This document shows, one piece after another, positions 1 through 9,302 of a stretch of DNA of 14,405 bases. The position numbers and the translations under genes are program-made. Every line of letters begins with the position of its first letter. Position 1 is the first letter of the stretch. Source of the stretch: an uncultured Lachnospiraceae bacterium (GTDB taxonomy: Bacteria > Bacillota > Clostridia > Lachnospirales > Lachnospiraceae); the NCBI GenBank assembly GCA_902803015.1, contig CADCOL010000262.1, positions 1-14,405 on the forward strand, given 5' to 3'. The notes under the pieces are model-generated. The model did not search any database and was not told the origin of the DNA. It worked only from the letters and a program-made list of their open reading frames with translations.

Positions 1-1
1 G

Positions 2-1069
2 CTGATTGATGACACGGTAATCAGCAAGGTTTCTTACTTAAAAAACATCATTGACACCATGTATTACGAGGATGTCAGCGATGAGGATATGATTGAAGGA
101 ATCTACCGCGGAATCATTGCTTCCACGGGGGATAGGTATTCCGCTTATTATTCCAAAGAAGAACTCGAGGTCAGCGCAGGTGACTGGCAGGGAAAATTTT
201 ACGGAATCGGCGCCACGCTGACGCAGGATCCGAACACCGGATACGGCCTGATTGACAGCACGATGCCGGATTCTCCCGCAGAAAAAGCCGGAGTTAAGGG
301 CGGTGACATCATTTTAAAAATTGACGGTGAGGAAACCTACGGCATGACTTTGACGGAAATCGTAAGTCGTGTCCGCGGTGAGGACGGAACCGAGGTGGTT
401 CTGACTCTGGAGCGTCAGGGTCAGGAAATCGAAATTACCGTCGTGCGCGGGGAAATCACCGCGACGGAAGTGGCATACGAAAAGAAAGATGATATCGGAT
501 ATATTGTCATTGCGGGTTACGATGACATTGCGTACGGTCAGTTCGTGGAAGCACTCGATAAAGCCAAGGCAGATAAGGTGAAAGGTGTGATTCTCGATCT
601 TCGCGGCAATCCGGGCGGAGACATTTCCGTGGCGTCAAACATGTGTCGCGAGATTATGCCGGAAAGTCTGATAGTATACACGGAAGATAAAAACGGCGGC
701 CGTCAGGATTATTTCTGTGACGGTTCGAAATACTGGGATATTCCGATGGTTGTTCTGGTAAACGGCGGAACCGCTTCCGCAGCGGAAATCATGACTGCTG
801 CATTGCAGGATACCCAGATGGCAACGATTGTAGGAACCAAAACCTACGGCAAGGGCGTTTATCAGAATGTTTTGTCCCTTCCGGACGGTTCGGCCGTGAA
901 GGTTACGGCAGGCCGGTTCTACTCCCCGAACGGAACCTGTTTCCACGGGGTCGGAATTACTCCCGATGTGGTAGTGGAACTCGATGTGGACGCATATAAA
1001 GCGGATAAGACCGACACGCAGCTTGACAAGGCGATGGAGATTCTTAAGAAGCAGATAGAGAAGCAGTAA
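2..1069 (+). CDS. S41-family C-terminal processing protease (CtpA/CtpB type), 5'-truncated by the window edge
   Basis: This is a carboxyl-terminal processing serine protease that normally acts outside the membrane on envelope substrates. The frame is open from base 2, so the true start, with any signal peptide or membrane anchor, lies upstream; the Met at 59 is internal to the usual N-terminal helical region. Counting from that Met: a PDZ domain at about residues 46-133, then the S41 core. The catalytic Ser is in NGGTASAAE (Ser240) and the general-base Lys in GTKTYGKG (Lys265). Their 25-residue spacing matches the Ser-Lys dyad of the family. The DLRGNPGG motif (about 180-187) is also typical. 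The gene stops directly against the uvrB ATG with no gap. In Firmicutes such proteases often sit near ftsEX and uvrBA (family knowledge; ftsEX is not in this window). Family assignment is firm; the substrate is unknown. Confidence 0.95.
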   Translation: MIDDTVISKVSYLKNIIDTMYYEDVSDEDMIEGIYRGIIASTGDRYSAYYSKEELEVSAGDWQGKFYGIGATLTQDPNTGYGLIDSTMPDSPAEKAGVKGGDIILKIDGEETYGMTLTEIVSRVRGEDGTEVVLTLERQGQEIEITVVRGEITATEVAYEKKDDIGYIVIAGYDDIAYGQFVEALDKAKADKVKGVILDLRGNPGGDISVASNMCREIMPESLIVYTEDKNGGRQDYFCDGSKYWDIPMVVLVNGGTASAAEIMTAALQDTQMATIVGTKTYGKGVYQNVLSLPDGSAVKVTAGRFYSPNGTCFHGVGITPDVVVELDVDAYKADKTDTQLDKAMEILKKQIEKQ

Positions 1070-3052
1070 ATGGATCATTTTATTTTACATTCCGATTATC
1101 AGCCGACGGGCGATCAGCCCCGGGCAATCGATACATTAGTGAAGGGTTTTCAGGCGGGGAATCAGTTTGAAACCCTTCTTGGCGTTACCGGCTCCGGCAA
1201 AACATTCACTATGGCGAATGTCATTGCGGCGCTGAATAAACCCACGCTGATTATCGCACACAACAAGACTCTGGCGGCACAGCTTTATTCCGAATTCAAG
1301 GAATTCTTTCCCGAGAACGCGGTGGAGTATTTCGTAAGTTATTATGATTATTATCAGCCGGAAGCGTATGTGCCTTCTTCGGATACCTATATCGCAAAAG
1401 ATTCCTCGGTAAACGATGAAATCGACAAATTAAGACTCTCCGCCACCGCTTCCTTAAGCGAGCGAAGGGATGTGATAATTGTTGCCAGCGTTTCCTGTAT
1501 CTACGGACTCGGCAGCCCCGACGATTACATGGGAATGGTTCTTTCCCTGCGTCCCGGAATGACGAAGGACCGTGACGATGTGGTGCGCGGACTTGTGGCG
1601 ATGCAGTATGACCGAAACGACATGGATTTAAACCGCGGATGTTTCCGTATCCACGGAGACACGCTCGAAATAGCTCCCGCCGAGAATAATAAAATCATCT
1701 ACCGCGTGGAATTCTTCGGAGACGAGATTGACCGGATTTCCGAGCTGGATCCCGTAACGGGCAAGGTAAATGCGATACTGAGCCATGTGGCGATTTTTCC
1801 CGCATCCCACTATGTCATCGGTGCGGATAAAATGGCCAGAGCCTGCGATGAGATTGAGGCGGAGTGCAAGGAACGCGTGGCATTCTTTAAGTCCGAGGAT
1901 AAGCTTTTAGAAGCGCAGAGAATTGCGGAGCGTACCAATTTTGATGTGGAGATGCTGCGTGAAACCGGCTTTTGCTCCGGCATTGAGAACTACTCGAGAA
2001 TCTTAAGCGGCAAGAAACCGGGACAGCCGCCCGGATGTCTTCTGGACTTCTTTAAAGATGATTTTCTGATGATTATCGACGAGTCCCATATGACGATTCC
2101 GCAAATCGGCGGCATGTATCACGGCGATCAGGCGAGAAAGAAAACTCTGGTGGAGTACGGCTTCCGCCTTCCGTCGGCGCTTGATAACCGTCCGCTTTCC
2201 TTTGACGAATTCGAGGATCACATCGACCAGATGCTCTGCGTGTCCGCGACACCGGCGGCATACGAAAAGGAGCATGAGATTTTAAGAGCCGAGCAGGTCA
2301 TCCGGCCGACCGGACTTTTGGACCCCGAAGTGGACGTACGTCCCGTGAATGGACAGATTGACGATCTTGTCGGCGAGATCCGAAAAGAAATCGAGAAAAA
2401 GAACAAGGTCCTGATTACCACTCTGACCAAACGCATGGCGGAGGACTTAACGGACTATTTAAAGAATGTGGACATCCGAGTAAAATATCTGCATTCCGAT
2501 ATCGATACACTGGAACGTGCCGAAATCATCCGTGATCTGAGACTCGACAAATTCGATGTTTTAGTCGGAATCAACCTGTTAAGGGAAGGCCTTGATATCC
2601 CGGAAATCAGTCTGGTGGCAATTCTCGATGCGGATAAGGAAGGTTTCCTTCGAAGCGAAACCTCCTTAATTCAGACAATCGGGCGTGCGGCAAGAAATTC
2701 CGAGGGACGCGTCATTATGTATGCCGATACCGTGACGGATTCGATGAAGGCCGCGATTGAAGAGACCAACCGCCGTCGCGGAATCCAGATGAAATACAAC
2801 GAGGAGCACGGCATCACACCGACCACCATTAAGAAGGCGGTACGTGATTTAATCAGTATTTCCAAAAAAGTGGCTTCCGATGAGAAGAAGTTCGAAAAAG
2901 ATCCGGAATCCATGAGCCGGGCCGAACTCGAGAAGATGATGGCAAATCTGGAAAAGGCAATGAAGAAGGCAGCGGCGCAGCTTGATTTTGAAACCGCCGC
3001 GGAATTAAGAGACAGAATGATAGAGGTAAAGAAATGCATCCGGACGAAGTGA
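1070..3052 (+). CDS. uvrB: Excinuclease ABC subunit B (UvrB)
   Basis: UvrB is the damage-verifying helicase-like subunit of nucleotide excision repair. It is loaded onto DNA by UvrA and then recruits UvrC. The 660-aa length is normal. Visible landmarks are Walker A GVTGSGKT (residues 38-45), the tyrosine-rich beta-hairpin around 89-117 ([11 protein letters not shown]) that inserts between the strands, DESH Walker B (337-340), helicase motif VI (QTIGRAARN, about 535-543), and a C-terminal UVR motif (about 620-655) for UvrA/UvrC contact. The ATG at 1070 immediately follows the protease TAA. A GAGAAG element at 1058-1063 can serve as its ribosome site. The 3' end overlaps uvrA by 19 bp, so the two are probably translationally coupled. 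No LexA/SOS box of the CGAAC-N4-GTTCG type was seen in the 1069 bases upstream. Confidence 0.98.
   Translation: MDHFILHSDYQPTGDQPRAIDTLVKGFQAGNQFETLLGVTGSGKTFTMANVIAALNKPTLIIAHNKTLAAQLYSEFKEFFPENAVEYFVSYYDYYQPEAYVPSSDTYIAKDSSVNDEIDKLRLSATASLSERRDVIIVASVSCIYGLGSPDDYMGMVLSLRPGMTKDRDDVVRGLVAMQYDRNDMDLNRGCFRIHGDTLEIAPAENNKIIYRVEFFGDEIDRISELDPVTGKVNAILSHVAIFPASHYVIGADKMARACDEIEAECKERVAFFKSEDKLLEAQRIAERTNFDVEMLRETGFCSGIENYSRILSGKKPGQPPGCLLDFFKDDFLMIIDESHMTIPQIGGMYHGDQARKKTLVEYGFRLPSALDNRPLSFDEFEDHIDQMLCVSATPAAYEKEHEILRAEQVIRPTGLLDPEVDVRPVNGQIDDLVGEIRKEIEKKNKVLITTLTKRMAEDLTDYLKNVDIRVKYLHSDIDTLERAEIIRDLRLDKFDVLVGINLLREGLDIPEISLVAILDADKEGFLRSETSLIQTIGRAARNSEGRVIMYADTVTDSMKAAIEETNRRRGIQMKYNEEHGITPTTIKKAVRDLISISKKVASDEKKFEKDPESMSRAELEKMMANLEKAMKKAAAQLDFETAAELRDRMIEVKKCIRTK
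3023..3026 (+). promoter_or_regulatory. Ribosome binding site of uvrA, inside uvrB
   Basis: GAGG within the last codons of uvrB, 7 nt before the ATG at 3034. It favours this start over the in-frame ATG at 3055, which has no comparable site. Confidence 0.55.
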
Positions 3053-5976
3053 AGATGCTCCCCAAGGGAGAGTTAATCCGCCTGCGCGGAGCAAAAGAGA
3101 ATAATTTAAATAACTTAAGCGTGGATATCCCGAGAAACCGGTTTGTGGTATTCACCGGCCTTTCCGGTTCCGGAAAATCCTCCCTGGCATTTGATACGAT
3201 TTATGCCGAAGGGCAGAGGCGTTACATGGAGTCGTTGTCTTCCTATGCGCGCCAGTTTTTGGGACAGATGGAGAAACCGGATGTGGAACGGATTGACGGA
3301 CTCTCTCCGGCTATCAGTATCGACCAGAAATCCACGAACCGTAACCCCCGTTCCACGGTCGGAACCGTAACGGAGATTTACGATTATTTCCGTTTGCTGT
3401 ATGCAAGAATCGGTGTTCCGCACTGTCCGAACTGCGGAAAGGAAATCCGCCGTCAGACCGTGGACGAAATGGCAGATCAGATTATGAAACTGCCGCAGGG
3501 AACAAAGATTCAGTTACTTGCTCCCGTGGTACGCGGGAAAAAAGGCGAGCATGCCAAAATCCTCGAACGCGCCGGCAAGAACGGTTATGTCCGTGCCCGG
3601 ATTGACGGGAACATGTATGAGCTGACGGAGGAGATTAAGCTCGACAAGAATATCAAGCACAATATTGAAATCGTTGTGGACCGTCTGGTGATTAAACCGG
3701 AGATCCTGATGCGGCTTTCCTCATCCGTTGAGAATGTTCTGGATATCGCGGAAGGACTGCTTACCGTGGATGTAATCGGCGGGGAAGAGCTGCATTTTTC
3801 CAGAAGTTTTTCCTGCCCGGACTGCGGTGTTTCCATTGACGAAATCGAGCCGAGAAGCTTTTCCTTTAACAATCCGTTCGGCGCATGCCCTGTTTGCGCG
3901 GGTATCGGCTACTCGATGGAGTTTTCCGAGGAACTGATGATCCCGGATCCGTCCCTTTCCTTAAACGAAGGTGCGATTCAGGCTCCGGGCTGGGCTTCGA
4001 GCAAGGATAACGGCAGTTTTACGCATGCTTTGCTGGAGGCGCTTTCGAAACATTTTAAGTTTTCGCTTGATACGCCGTTTGAAGAATTGTCCGCGAAAGC
4101 AAGGGACGTCATTGTAAACGGTACCGAGGAAAGCGTGGATGTCCGGTATGTCGGACAGCGCGGAAGAGGCGTGTACCCGACCGTTTTCGAAGGCCTGATT
4201 CGCAACGAGGAACGCAGATACCGCGAGACTTTCTCGGAGAATCAGAAACAGGAATACGAAAAATACATGAATATCACTCCCTGCTCCGCCTGCGGGGGAA
4301 TGCGTCTGAAGGCAACTTCCCTTGCGGTCACCGTGGCAGGAAAGAACATATACGAAATCACGAATTACTCGGTAAATGATTTACTGGATTATCTTCAGAA
4401 CCTTTCCTTAAGTGAACGCGAGCAGCTGATTGGCGGAAGGGTGCTTCGTGAAATCGTTGCAAGAGTCGGTTTCCTGAAAGAAGTCGGACTGGAATATTTA
4501 ACGCTTGCGAGAGCCACGTCTTCGCTGTCGGGCGGAGAAGCGCAGCGAATCCGTCTGGCGACACAGATCGGATCCGGTCTGGTTGGTGTATGCTACATTC
4601 TCGATGAACCAAGTATCGGTCTGCATCAGCGTGACAACGACAAACTCCTAAATGCGCTTAAGAACTTAAGGGATCTCGGAAATACCCTGATTGTGGTGGA
4701 ACATGACGAGGACACCATGTATGCGGCGGACTATATCGTAGACATCGGTCCCGGGGCCGGTTCCGAGGGAGGATGCGTGACCGCGCTCGGTACGGCGGAG
4801 GATTTGATGAAGGTTCCCGAGTCCGTAACCGGACAGTATTTAAGCGGTGAGAAGTTTATTCCCGTGCCCGATGTCAGGAAAAAACCGACCGGATTTTTGG
4901 AGATTAAGGGTGCAGCGGAGAATAATTTAAAGAATATCGACGTAAAAATTCCGCTGGGGATTTTTACCTGCGTAACCGGAGTCTCCGGTTCGGGAAAGAG
5001 TTCGTTAATTAACGAGATTCTGTATAAGAGTCTTGCGAAGAAATTAAACAGGGCCATCACGATTCCCGGAAAGCATAAGAGCATCAAAGGCATCGAGAAA
5101 CTCGACAAAGTCATCGATATCGACCAGTCCCCGATCGGAAGAACCCCGCGTTCCAATCCGGCAACCTATACGGGCGTGTTCGACATGATTCGCGACCTGT
5201 TCGCGAATACATCCGATGCCAAGGCGAAGGGATTTGCAAAAGGACGCTTCAGCTTTAACGTAAAAGGAGGCCGTTGTGAAGCCTGTCAGGGTGACGGAAT
5301 CATCAAAATCGAGATGCATTTCCTGCCGGATGTCTATGTTCCCTGTGAAGTCTGCAAGGGCAAACGCTATAACCGCGAGACGCTGGACGTAAAATACAAG
5401 GGCAAAACGATTGCGGATGTACTGAATATGACGGTGGAAGAAGCACTGCCGTTTTTCGAAAACGTTCCGTCCATCCGGAATAAAATCCAGACGCTTTACG
5501 ATGTGGGCTTAACCTATATCAAACTCGGACAGCCCTCGACCACGCTCTCGGGCGGCGAAGCGCAGCGAATCAAACTGGCGACCGAGCTTTCGAAGCGAAG
5601 CACCGGCAAGACCATCTATATTCTGGACGAACCGACCACGGGTCTGCATTTTGCGGATGTCCACAAGCTTGTGGAGATTCTGAAACGGTTAACCGACGGC
5701 GGCAATACGGTGGTGGTCATTGAACATAATCTTGATGTAATCAAAACGGCGGACTATATCATCGACATGGGACCGGAAGGCGGAGACAGGGGCGGAATGG
5801 TAATTGCAACCGGAACTCCCGAGGAAGTGGCGAAGGTCAAAGAATCCTACACGGGTTACTATGTCGGAAAAATCATGAAGCGTGATGCCGAGCGCCAGAA
5901 GGAACGTGAAAAAAACGCAACCAAAGCGGCCACGGCTTCCGGACAAGCATCCAAAGCCTCGAAGAAGAAAAAATAG
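3034..5976 (+). CDS. uvrA: Excinuclease ABC subunit A (UvrA)
   Basis: UvrA is the ABC-type ATPase dimer that finds bulky DNA lesions and hands them to UvrB. At 980 aa it is slightly longer than usual because of a Lys/Ala-rich tail. It carries two nucleotide-binding domains: Walker [10 protein letters not shown] (42-50) and GVSGSGKSS (649-657), signatures LSGGEAQRI at about 498 and 838, and Walker B YILDEP at about 521 and 862. Zinc ligands are CPNC (131-134) with CSAC (417-420), CPDC-X20-CPVC (261-288), and CEAC-X19-CEVC (748-774). The ATG at 3034 lies inside uvrB and has GAGG at 3023-3026 ahead of it. A Met at 3055 has a poorer site and would still retain the whole first domain, so 3034 is preferred but not certain. 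The last ~34 residues (rich in K, A, S) look disordered. Confidence 0.98.
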   Translation: MHPDEVKMLPKGELIRLRGAKENNLNNLSVDIPRNRFVVFTGLSGSGKSSLAFDTIYAEGQRRYMESLSSYARQFLGQMEKPDVERIDGLSPAISIDQKSTNRNPRSTVGTVTEIYDYFRLLYARIGVPHCPNCGKEIRRQTVDEMADQIMKLPQGTKIQLLAPVVRGKKGEHAKILERAGKNGYVRARIDGNMYELTEEIKLDKNIKHNIEIVVDRLVIKPEILMRLSSSVENVLDIAEGLLTVDVIGGEELHFSRSFSCPDCGVSIDEIEPRSFSFNNPFGACPVCAGIGYSMEFSEELMIPDPSLSLNEGAIQAPGWASSKDNGSFTHALLEALSKHFKFSLDTPFEELSAKARDVIVNGTEESVDVRYVGQRGRGVYPTVFEGLIRNEERRYRETFSENQKQEYEKYMNITPCSACGGMRLKATSLAVTVAGKNIYEITNYSVNDLLDYLQNLSLSEREQLIGGRVLREIVARVGFLKEVGLEYLTLARATSSLSGGEAQRIRLATQIGSGLVGVCYILDEPSIGLHQRDNDKLLNALKNLRDLGNTLIVVEHDEDTMYAADYIVDIGPGAGSEGGCVTALGTAEDLMKVPESVTGQYLSGEKFIPVPDVRKKPTGFLEIKGAAENNLKNIDVKIPLGIFTCVTGVSGSGKSSLINEILYKSLAKKLNRAITIPGKHKSIKGIEKLDKVIDIDQSPIGRTPRSNPATYTGVFDMIRDLFANTSDAKAKGFAKGRFSFNVKGGRCEACQGDGIIKIEMHFLPDVYVPCEVCKGKRYNRETLDVKYKGKTIADVLNMTVEEALPFFENVPSIRNKIQTLYDVGLTYIKLGQPSTTLSGGEAQRIKLATELSKRSTGKTIYILDEPTTGLHFADVHKLVEILKRLTDGGNTVVVIEHNLDVIKTADYIIDMGPEGGDRGGMVIATGTPEEVAKVKESYTGYYVGKIMKRDAERQKEREKNATKAATASGQASKASKKKK

Positions 5977-5986
5977 AAATCCCCCC

Positions 5987-6015
5987 TTGAAGGAAAAGGG
6001 CAGAAAGTGTAAAAT
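5987..6015 (+). promoter_or_regulatory. Candidate sigma-A-type promoter for mreB and downstream genes
   Basis: TTGAAG (5987-5992) and TAAAAT (6010-6015) are separated by 17 nt. That is one mismatch from consensus at the -10 and two at the -35. The -10 is preceded directly by TG. It lies in the only sizeable intergenic gap of the window (5977-6066). The predicted transcript start is about 6022. Seen by eye only; an A-rich stretch can mimic a -10 box. Confidence 0.55.
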
Positions 6016-6021
6016 AAAAAA

Positions 6022-6047
6022 CCCAGACAATTTTTAGCCTGTTTGGG
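6022..6047 (+). promoter_or_regulatory. Stem-loop in the mreB 5' untranslated region
   Basis: CCCAGACA (6022-6029) can pair with TGTTTGGG (6040-6047): 8 pairs including one G-U, with a 10-nt loop. It starts almost exactly where transcription from the preceding candidate promoter would begin, and ends before the mreB ribosome site at 6051-6059. A 5'-terminal hairpin of this kind could stabilise the mRNA (inference). It is not a + strand terminator because no U-run follows. Read on the - strand it is followed by a T-run (complement of 6016-6021), but the stem then contains an A-C mismatch and no - strand gene is evident. Confidence 0.45.
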
Positions 6048-6066
6048 AACAGAAAGGGATTTAGAA

Positions 6067-7062
6067 ATGCAGTTTACAGATATCGGAATCGATTTGGGTA
6101 CCGCCTCTGTTCTCGTATATGTAAGAGGAAAGGGCGTTGTATTAAAAGAACCGTCGGTAGTGGCATACGACGTGGATACCAAGAAAATTAAAGCAATCGG
6201 GGAAGATGCGCGACTGATGCTCGGTCGTACCCCCGGAAACATCGTTGCGGTGCGTCCCCTTCGTAAGGGTGTTATTTCCAATTACACCGTAACGGAAAAA
6301 ATGATGAAATATTTTATCCAGAAGGCACTCGGAAAGAAGACCTTCCGGAAACCGAGAATTTCCGTCTGCGTACCCAGCCGTGTTACGGAAGTGGAGCGTA
6401 AGGCGGTTGAAGATGCAACCTATCAGGCAGGCGCAAGAGAAGTTTCCATTATCGAGGAGCCCATTGCGGCGGCCATCGGTGCGGGAATCGATATCGGAAA
6501 GCCCTGCGGCAACATGATTGTCGACATCGGCGGCGGAACAACGGATATCGCGGTAATCTCCCTGGGAGGAACCGTAGTCAGCGACTCCCTTCCGATTGCG
6601 GGCGATGATTTTGACGAAGCCATCGTTCGTTACATGAAGAAAAACCATAATTTAATGATCGGTGAGCGTACTGCAGAAGACATTAAGATTAAAATCGGTG
6701 CGGCATACAAACTTCCCGAAGTGAACAAGATGGATGTAAGAGGCTTAAATGTATTAACCGGCCTTCCGAATTCCGTTACCGTATCTTCCGAGGAAATCGA
6801 AGATGCGCTTCGTGAGACCACTTCCAAAATCGTGGAAGCCATTCACGGTGTGCTGGAGCATACGCCTCCCGAACTTGCGGCTGACATTGCGGACAGAGGC
6901 ATCGTTCTGACCGGCGGCGGAAGCATGCTGCGCGGACTGGAAGAACTCATTGAATCCAGAACCGGCATCAATACCATGACGGCGGAGGAACCCATGACCT
7001 GCGTGGCCATCGGTACCGGTAAGTATGTCGAGTTTCTTGCGGAGAGTAATACGGAACCTTAA
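6067..7062 (+). CDS. mreB: Rod shape-determining protein MreB (stand-alone copy)
   Basis: MreB is a bacterial actin homologue that forms short membrane-bound filaments and orients the elongation peptidoglycan machinery. The 331-aa length is typical. Actin-fold motifs are phosphate-1 DLGTAS (9-14), the IEEP loop (about 129-132), phosphate-2 DIGGGTTD (153-160), GERTAEDIK (about 199-207) and the adenosine motif LTGGGSML (281-288). The ATG at 6067 is chosen because AGAAAGGGA (6051-6059) sits 7 nt ahead and the product then begins at the usual MreB position. A longer reading from TTG 6043 would add eight residues encoded across the 5' hairpin and ribosome site. No mreC or mreD follows, as with the lone mbl-type copies in Firmicutes, so it may be an Mbl/MreB paralogue. 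It overlaps recD2 by 1 bp. Confidence 0.96.
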   Translation: MQFTDIGIDLGTASVLVYVRGKGVVLKEPSVVAYDVDTKKIKAIGEDARLMLGRTPGNIVAVRPLRKGVISNYTVTEKMMKYFIQKALGKKTFRKPRISVCVPSRVTEVERKAVEDATYQAGAREVSIIEEPIAAAIGAGIDIGKPCGNMIVDIGGGTTDIAVISLGGTVVSDSLPIAGDDFDEAIVRYMKKNHNLMIGERTAEDIKIKIGAAYKLPEVNKMDVRGLNVLTGLPNSVTVSSEEIEDALRETTSKIVEAIHGVLEHTPPELAADIADRGIVLTGGGSMLRGLEELIESRTGINTMTAEEPMTCVAIGTGKYVEFLAESNTEP

Positions 7063-9302
7063 TGATGAAATACAAAGGTTATGTGGAATATTTTACATAC
7101 CGCAATCCCGAGAACTATTACGGAATATTCAATTTCATATGCGATGAAATCGAAGACGGTGAGATAAAGTGCGTCGGGATTACGGCGGGAATGGATCCCG
7201 GAGATTTGGTGGAATTAGAGGGCGAAATGGTAATGCATCCCACTTACGGAATGCAGATCAAAATGTCCTCTTTTCTTGTTTTGCCACCCGAAGACAAGTT
7301 AAGTACGGAACGGTATCTGGCATCCGGTGCGATTAAAGGCATCGGAGCGGCGCTGGCTGCCCGAATTGTCAAAAAGTTCGGAAACGATACATTCCGCATT
7401 ATGGAAGAAGAACCGGAGCGTCTTGCCGAGATTAAGGGAATCAGCGGCAGGATGGCCGCTGAAATCGGCGTGCAGATTCTTGAAAAGCGCGAACTTCGTG
7501 AGGCGATGATTTATTTGTCCACTCTCGGTATTCCCAATTCAACGGCGGTTCGAATCTACGAACGCTATAAAACGGATCTTTATCAAATCATGAAAACGAA
7601 TCCCTATCGTCTGGCCGAAGACATTCGCGGAATCGGTTTTAAAACCGCGGATGAAATCGGAGCAAAGGCGGGGATTGACGTTTCCGACCCGAAGCGAATC
7701 CGCGGCGGAATCCTCCACACATTAAAAGAAGCCCTCGGTGAGGGCCATACCTATATTCCGAAGGATGAACTTTTGCCCCGTTCGGCTTCTTTGCTCGGCC
7801 TGAGTGAACAAGCGGTTTCGGACGAGATTACGCCGATGATTATGGATTCCCTGATTGTGGTCAAGGAAGATTCGGGAGTATTCTTAAAAACCGTCTATTT
7901 TGCAGAACTTCAGGCGGCAAGGAAACTGAAAGACTTAAAAGATGCATTTTCGGACCGTCCGTTAAACGGCCCGGAGAAACAACGTGTTCTTGCGTTGATG
8001 GAAGAGTTGAAGGATGAAGGGATTGCACTTGATGATGTCCAGACCAACGCGGTTCTCGAAGCGGTGCGTAACGGAATTTTTATTCTGACGGGGGGGCCGG
8101 GAACCGGAAAAACCTCTACGATTCGCGCCGTGATTCGCTATTTTGACGCCCAGTCCCAGATTGTCATGCTCTGTGCGCCGACCGGAAGAGCGGCAAAACG
8201 CATGGAAGAGGCAACGGGCTATTCTGCCAAAACCATTCACCGCCTGTTGGAAGTAAACGGCGCGAGTGAGCAGGATGAGGATACGCCGATTTTTAACCGG
8301 AACGAATTAAATCCGCTGGAGGCAGACGTGATTATTGTGGATGAAATGTCCATGGTGGATACGTTTTTGTTCCATGCTCTTTTAAAGGCAATGACGCCGG
8401 GATGCCGGCTGATTCTTTCCGGCGATGCGGCACAGCTTCCGAGCGTGGGCCCGGGAAACGTGCTGAAGGATCTGATATCTTCGGGAGTTTTCTCACAGAT
8501 TACACTGGAAACCATTTACCGCCAGTCTTCCGGCGGGGACATTGTTTTAAATGCGGACCGGATTCGACGGGGAATTTCGCCCGATACGTCGGCGGCCGGC
8601 GGCGATTTTTACTTTGTGGAACGCTCCCGTGCGGAGCAGATCTATCACGATCTGGTGCTCCTGATACGTGAGAAAATTCCGAACAAATTCGGAATCGATC
8701 CGTTCTCGATTCAGGTCTTGAGTCCGACAAAGGTCGGAAATTTCGGCGTCCTGACCTTAAACGAAATTCTGCAATCCGAAATGAACCCTCCGGCGAAGGG
8801 CAAGTCGGAATTGAAACGAGGCGAAACGACATTTCGTCTCGGAGACAAAGTCATGCAGACGAAGAACGACTACAATGCCAAATGGGTGGTCCGGGGTGTG
8901 AACGGAATCGAGGGAGAAGAAGGCGAAGGCGTCTTCAACGGGGATACCGGAATCATTACGCAGGTGAATCCCTTCGAAAAGAGCCTTCGGGTACTCTTTG
9001 ACGACAACCGGGAGGTCGAATATACCAAGGACACCTTGGAGGAACTCGAGCTCGCCTATGCAATTACCATCCATAAATCCCAGGGAAGCGAGTATCCGGC
9101 CGTACTTTTACTGCTGGTCGACGGACCGAGGATGCTGTTTACGAGAAATCTTCTGTATACGGGCGTAAGCCGCGGAAGCAAATGCGTGATGATTCTCGGC
9201 AAATGGAGCACCGTGGAGAACATGGTGCGAACCGACGGAGAACAGAAACGCTGCACTGCGCTTAAGACGCGCATCGAGGAGGTGTTTTCCGAACTTGAAT
9301 AA
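7062..9302 (+). CDS. recD2: RecD2-family ATP-dependent 5'-3' DNA helicase (RecD/TraA, YrrC-like)
   Basis: A superfamily 1B helicase of the RecD2 type, found in bacteria as a stand-alone enzyme rather than as part of RecBCD. In Bacillus the homologue is linked to replication-fork integrity and repair. At 746 aa it has the expected N-terminal extension: an OB-like segment (about 1-75), then helix-hairpin-helix stretches (about 88-130 and 180-205, e.g. IRGIGFKTADEIG). Walker A is GGPGTGKT (344-351), Walker B VDEMS with D427 and E428, and the C-terminal motif YAITIHKSQGSE starts near 666. There is no nuclease motif. The ATG at 7062 overlaps the mreB stop (taATGATG); the adjacent ATG at 7065 is equally possible. 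The Walker A codons contain a run of seven G (8090-8096). The 3' end carries the ribosome site and start of the next gene. Confidence 0.95.
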   Translation: MMKYKGYVEYFTYRNPENYYGIFNFICDEIEDGEIKCVGITAGMDPGDLVELEGEMVMHPTYGMQIKMSSFLVLPPEDKLSTERYLASGAIKGIGAALAARIVKKFGNDTFRIMEEEPERLAEIKGISGRMAAEIGVQILEKRELREAMIYLSTLGIPNSTAVRIYERYKTDLYQIMKTNPYRLAEDIRGIGFKTADEIGAKAGIDVSDPKRIRGGILHTLKEALGEGHTYIPKDELLPRSASLLGLSEQAVSDEITPMIMDSLIVVKEDSGVFLKTVYFAELQAARKLKDLKDAFSDRPLNGPEKQRVLALMEELKDEGIALDDVQTNAVLEAVRNGIFILTGGPGTGKTSTIRAVIRYFDAQSQIVMLCAPTGRAAKRMEEATGYSAKTIHRLLEVNGASEQDEDTPIFNRNELNPLEADVIIVDEMSMVDTFLFHALLKAMTPGCRLILSGDAAQLPSVGPGNVLKDLISSGVFSQITLETIYRQSSGGDIVLNADRIRRGISPDTSAAGGDFYFVERSRAEQIYHDLVLLIREKIPNKFGIDPFSIQVLSPTKVGNFGVLTLNEILQSEMNPPAKGKSELKRGETTFRLGDKVMQTKNDYNAKWVVRGVNGIEGEEGEGVFNGDTGIITQVNPFEKSLRVLFDDNREVEYTKDTLEELELAYAITIHKSQGSEYPAVLLLLVDGPRMLFTRNLLYTGVSRGSKCVMILGKWSTVENMVRTDGEQKRCTALKTRIEEVFSELE
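9276..9284 (+). promoter_or_regulatory. Strong Shine-Dalgarno for the comF-like gene, inside recD2
   Basis: GAGGAGGTG is almost a full complement to the 16S 3' end and lies 10 nt before the TTG at 9295. It is the best ribosome site in the window and decides the non-ATG start of the following gene. Confidence 0.75.

Noticed and set aside
387..401. GAACC-N5-GGTTC inverted repeat considered as a LexA/SOS operator for uvrBA
   Set aside because: The GAAC to GTTC spacing is 7, not the 4 of the Gram-positive SOS box, and it lies well inside the protease gene.
936..952. GGAACCTGTTTCC near the end of the protease gene as an SOS box before uvrB
   Set aside because: The spacing between half-sites is too short for LexA and there is no promoter-like sequence beside it.
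2641..2663. AGGTTTC/GAAACCT inverted repeat in uvrB
   Set aside because: Only 7-bp arms with a 9-nt loop inside conserved helicase codons; expected by chance.
5981..6000. CCCTT...AAGGG hairpin after uvrA as a terminator
   Set aside because: Only five pairs, no following T-run, and it overlaps the candidate -35 of the mreB promoter.
6043..6066. TTG at 6043 as the mreB start
   Set aside because: It would place the mreB ribosome site and part of the 5' hairpin inside the gene, and adds residues absent from the family; the ATG at 6067 has a good site 7 nt upstream.
7634..7647. Perfect 14-bp palindrome CGGTTTTAAAACCG in recD2
   Set aside because: About one such palindrome is expected by chance in a window of this length, and it lies in helix-hairpin-helix codons (IGFKTADEIG), with no promoter nearby.
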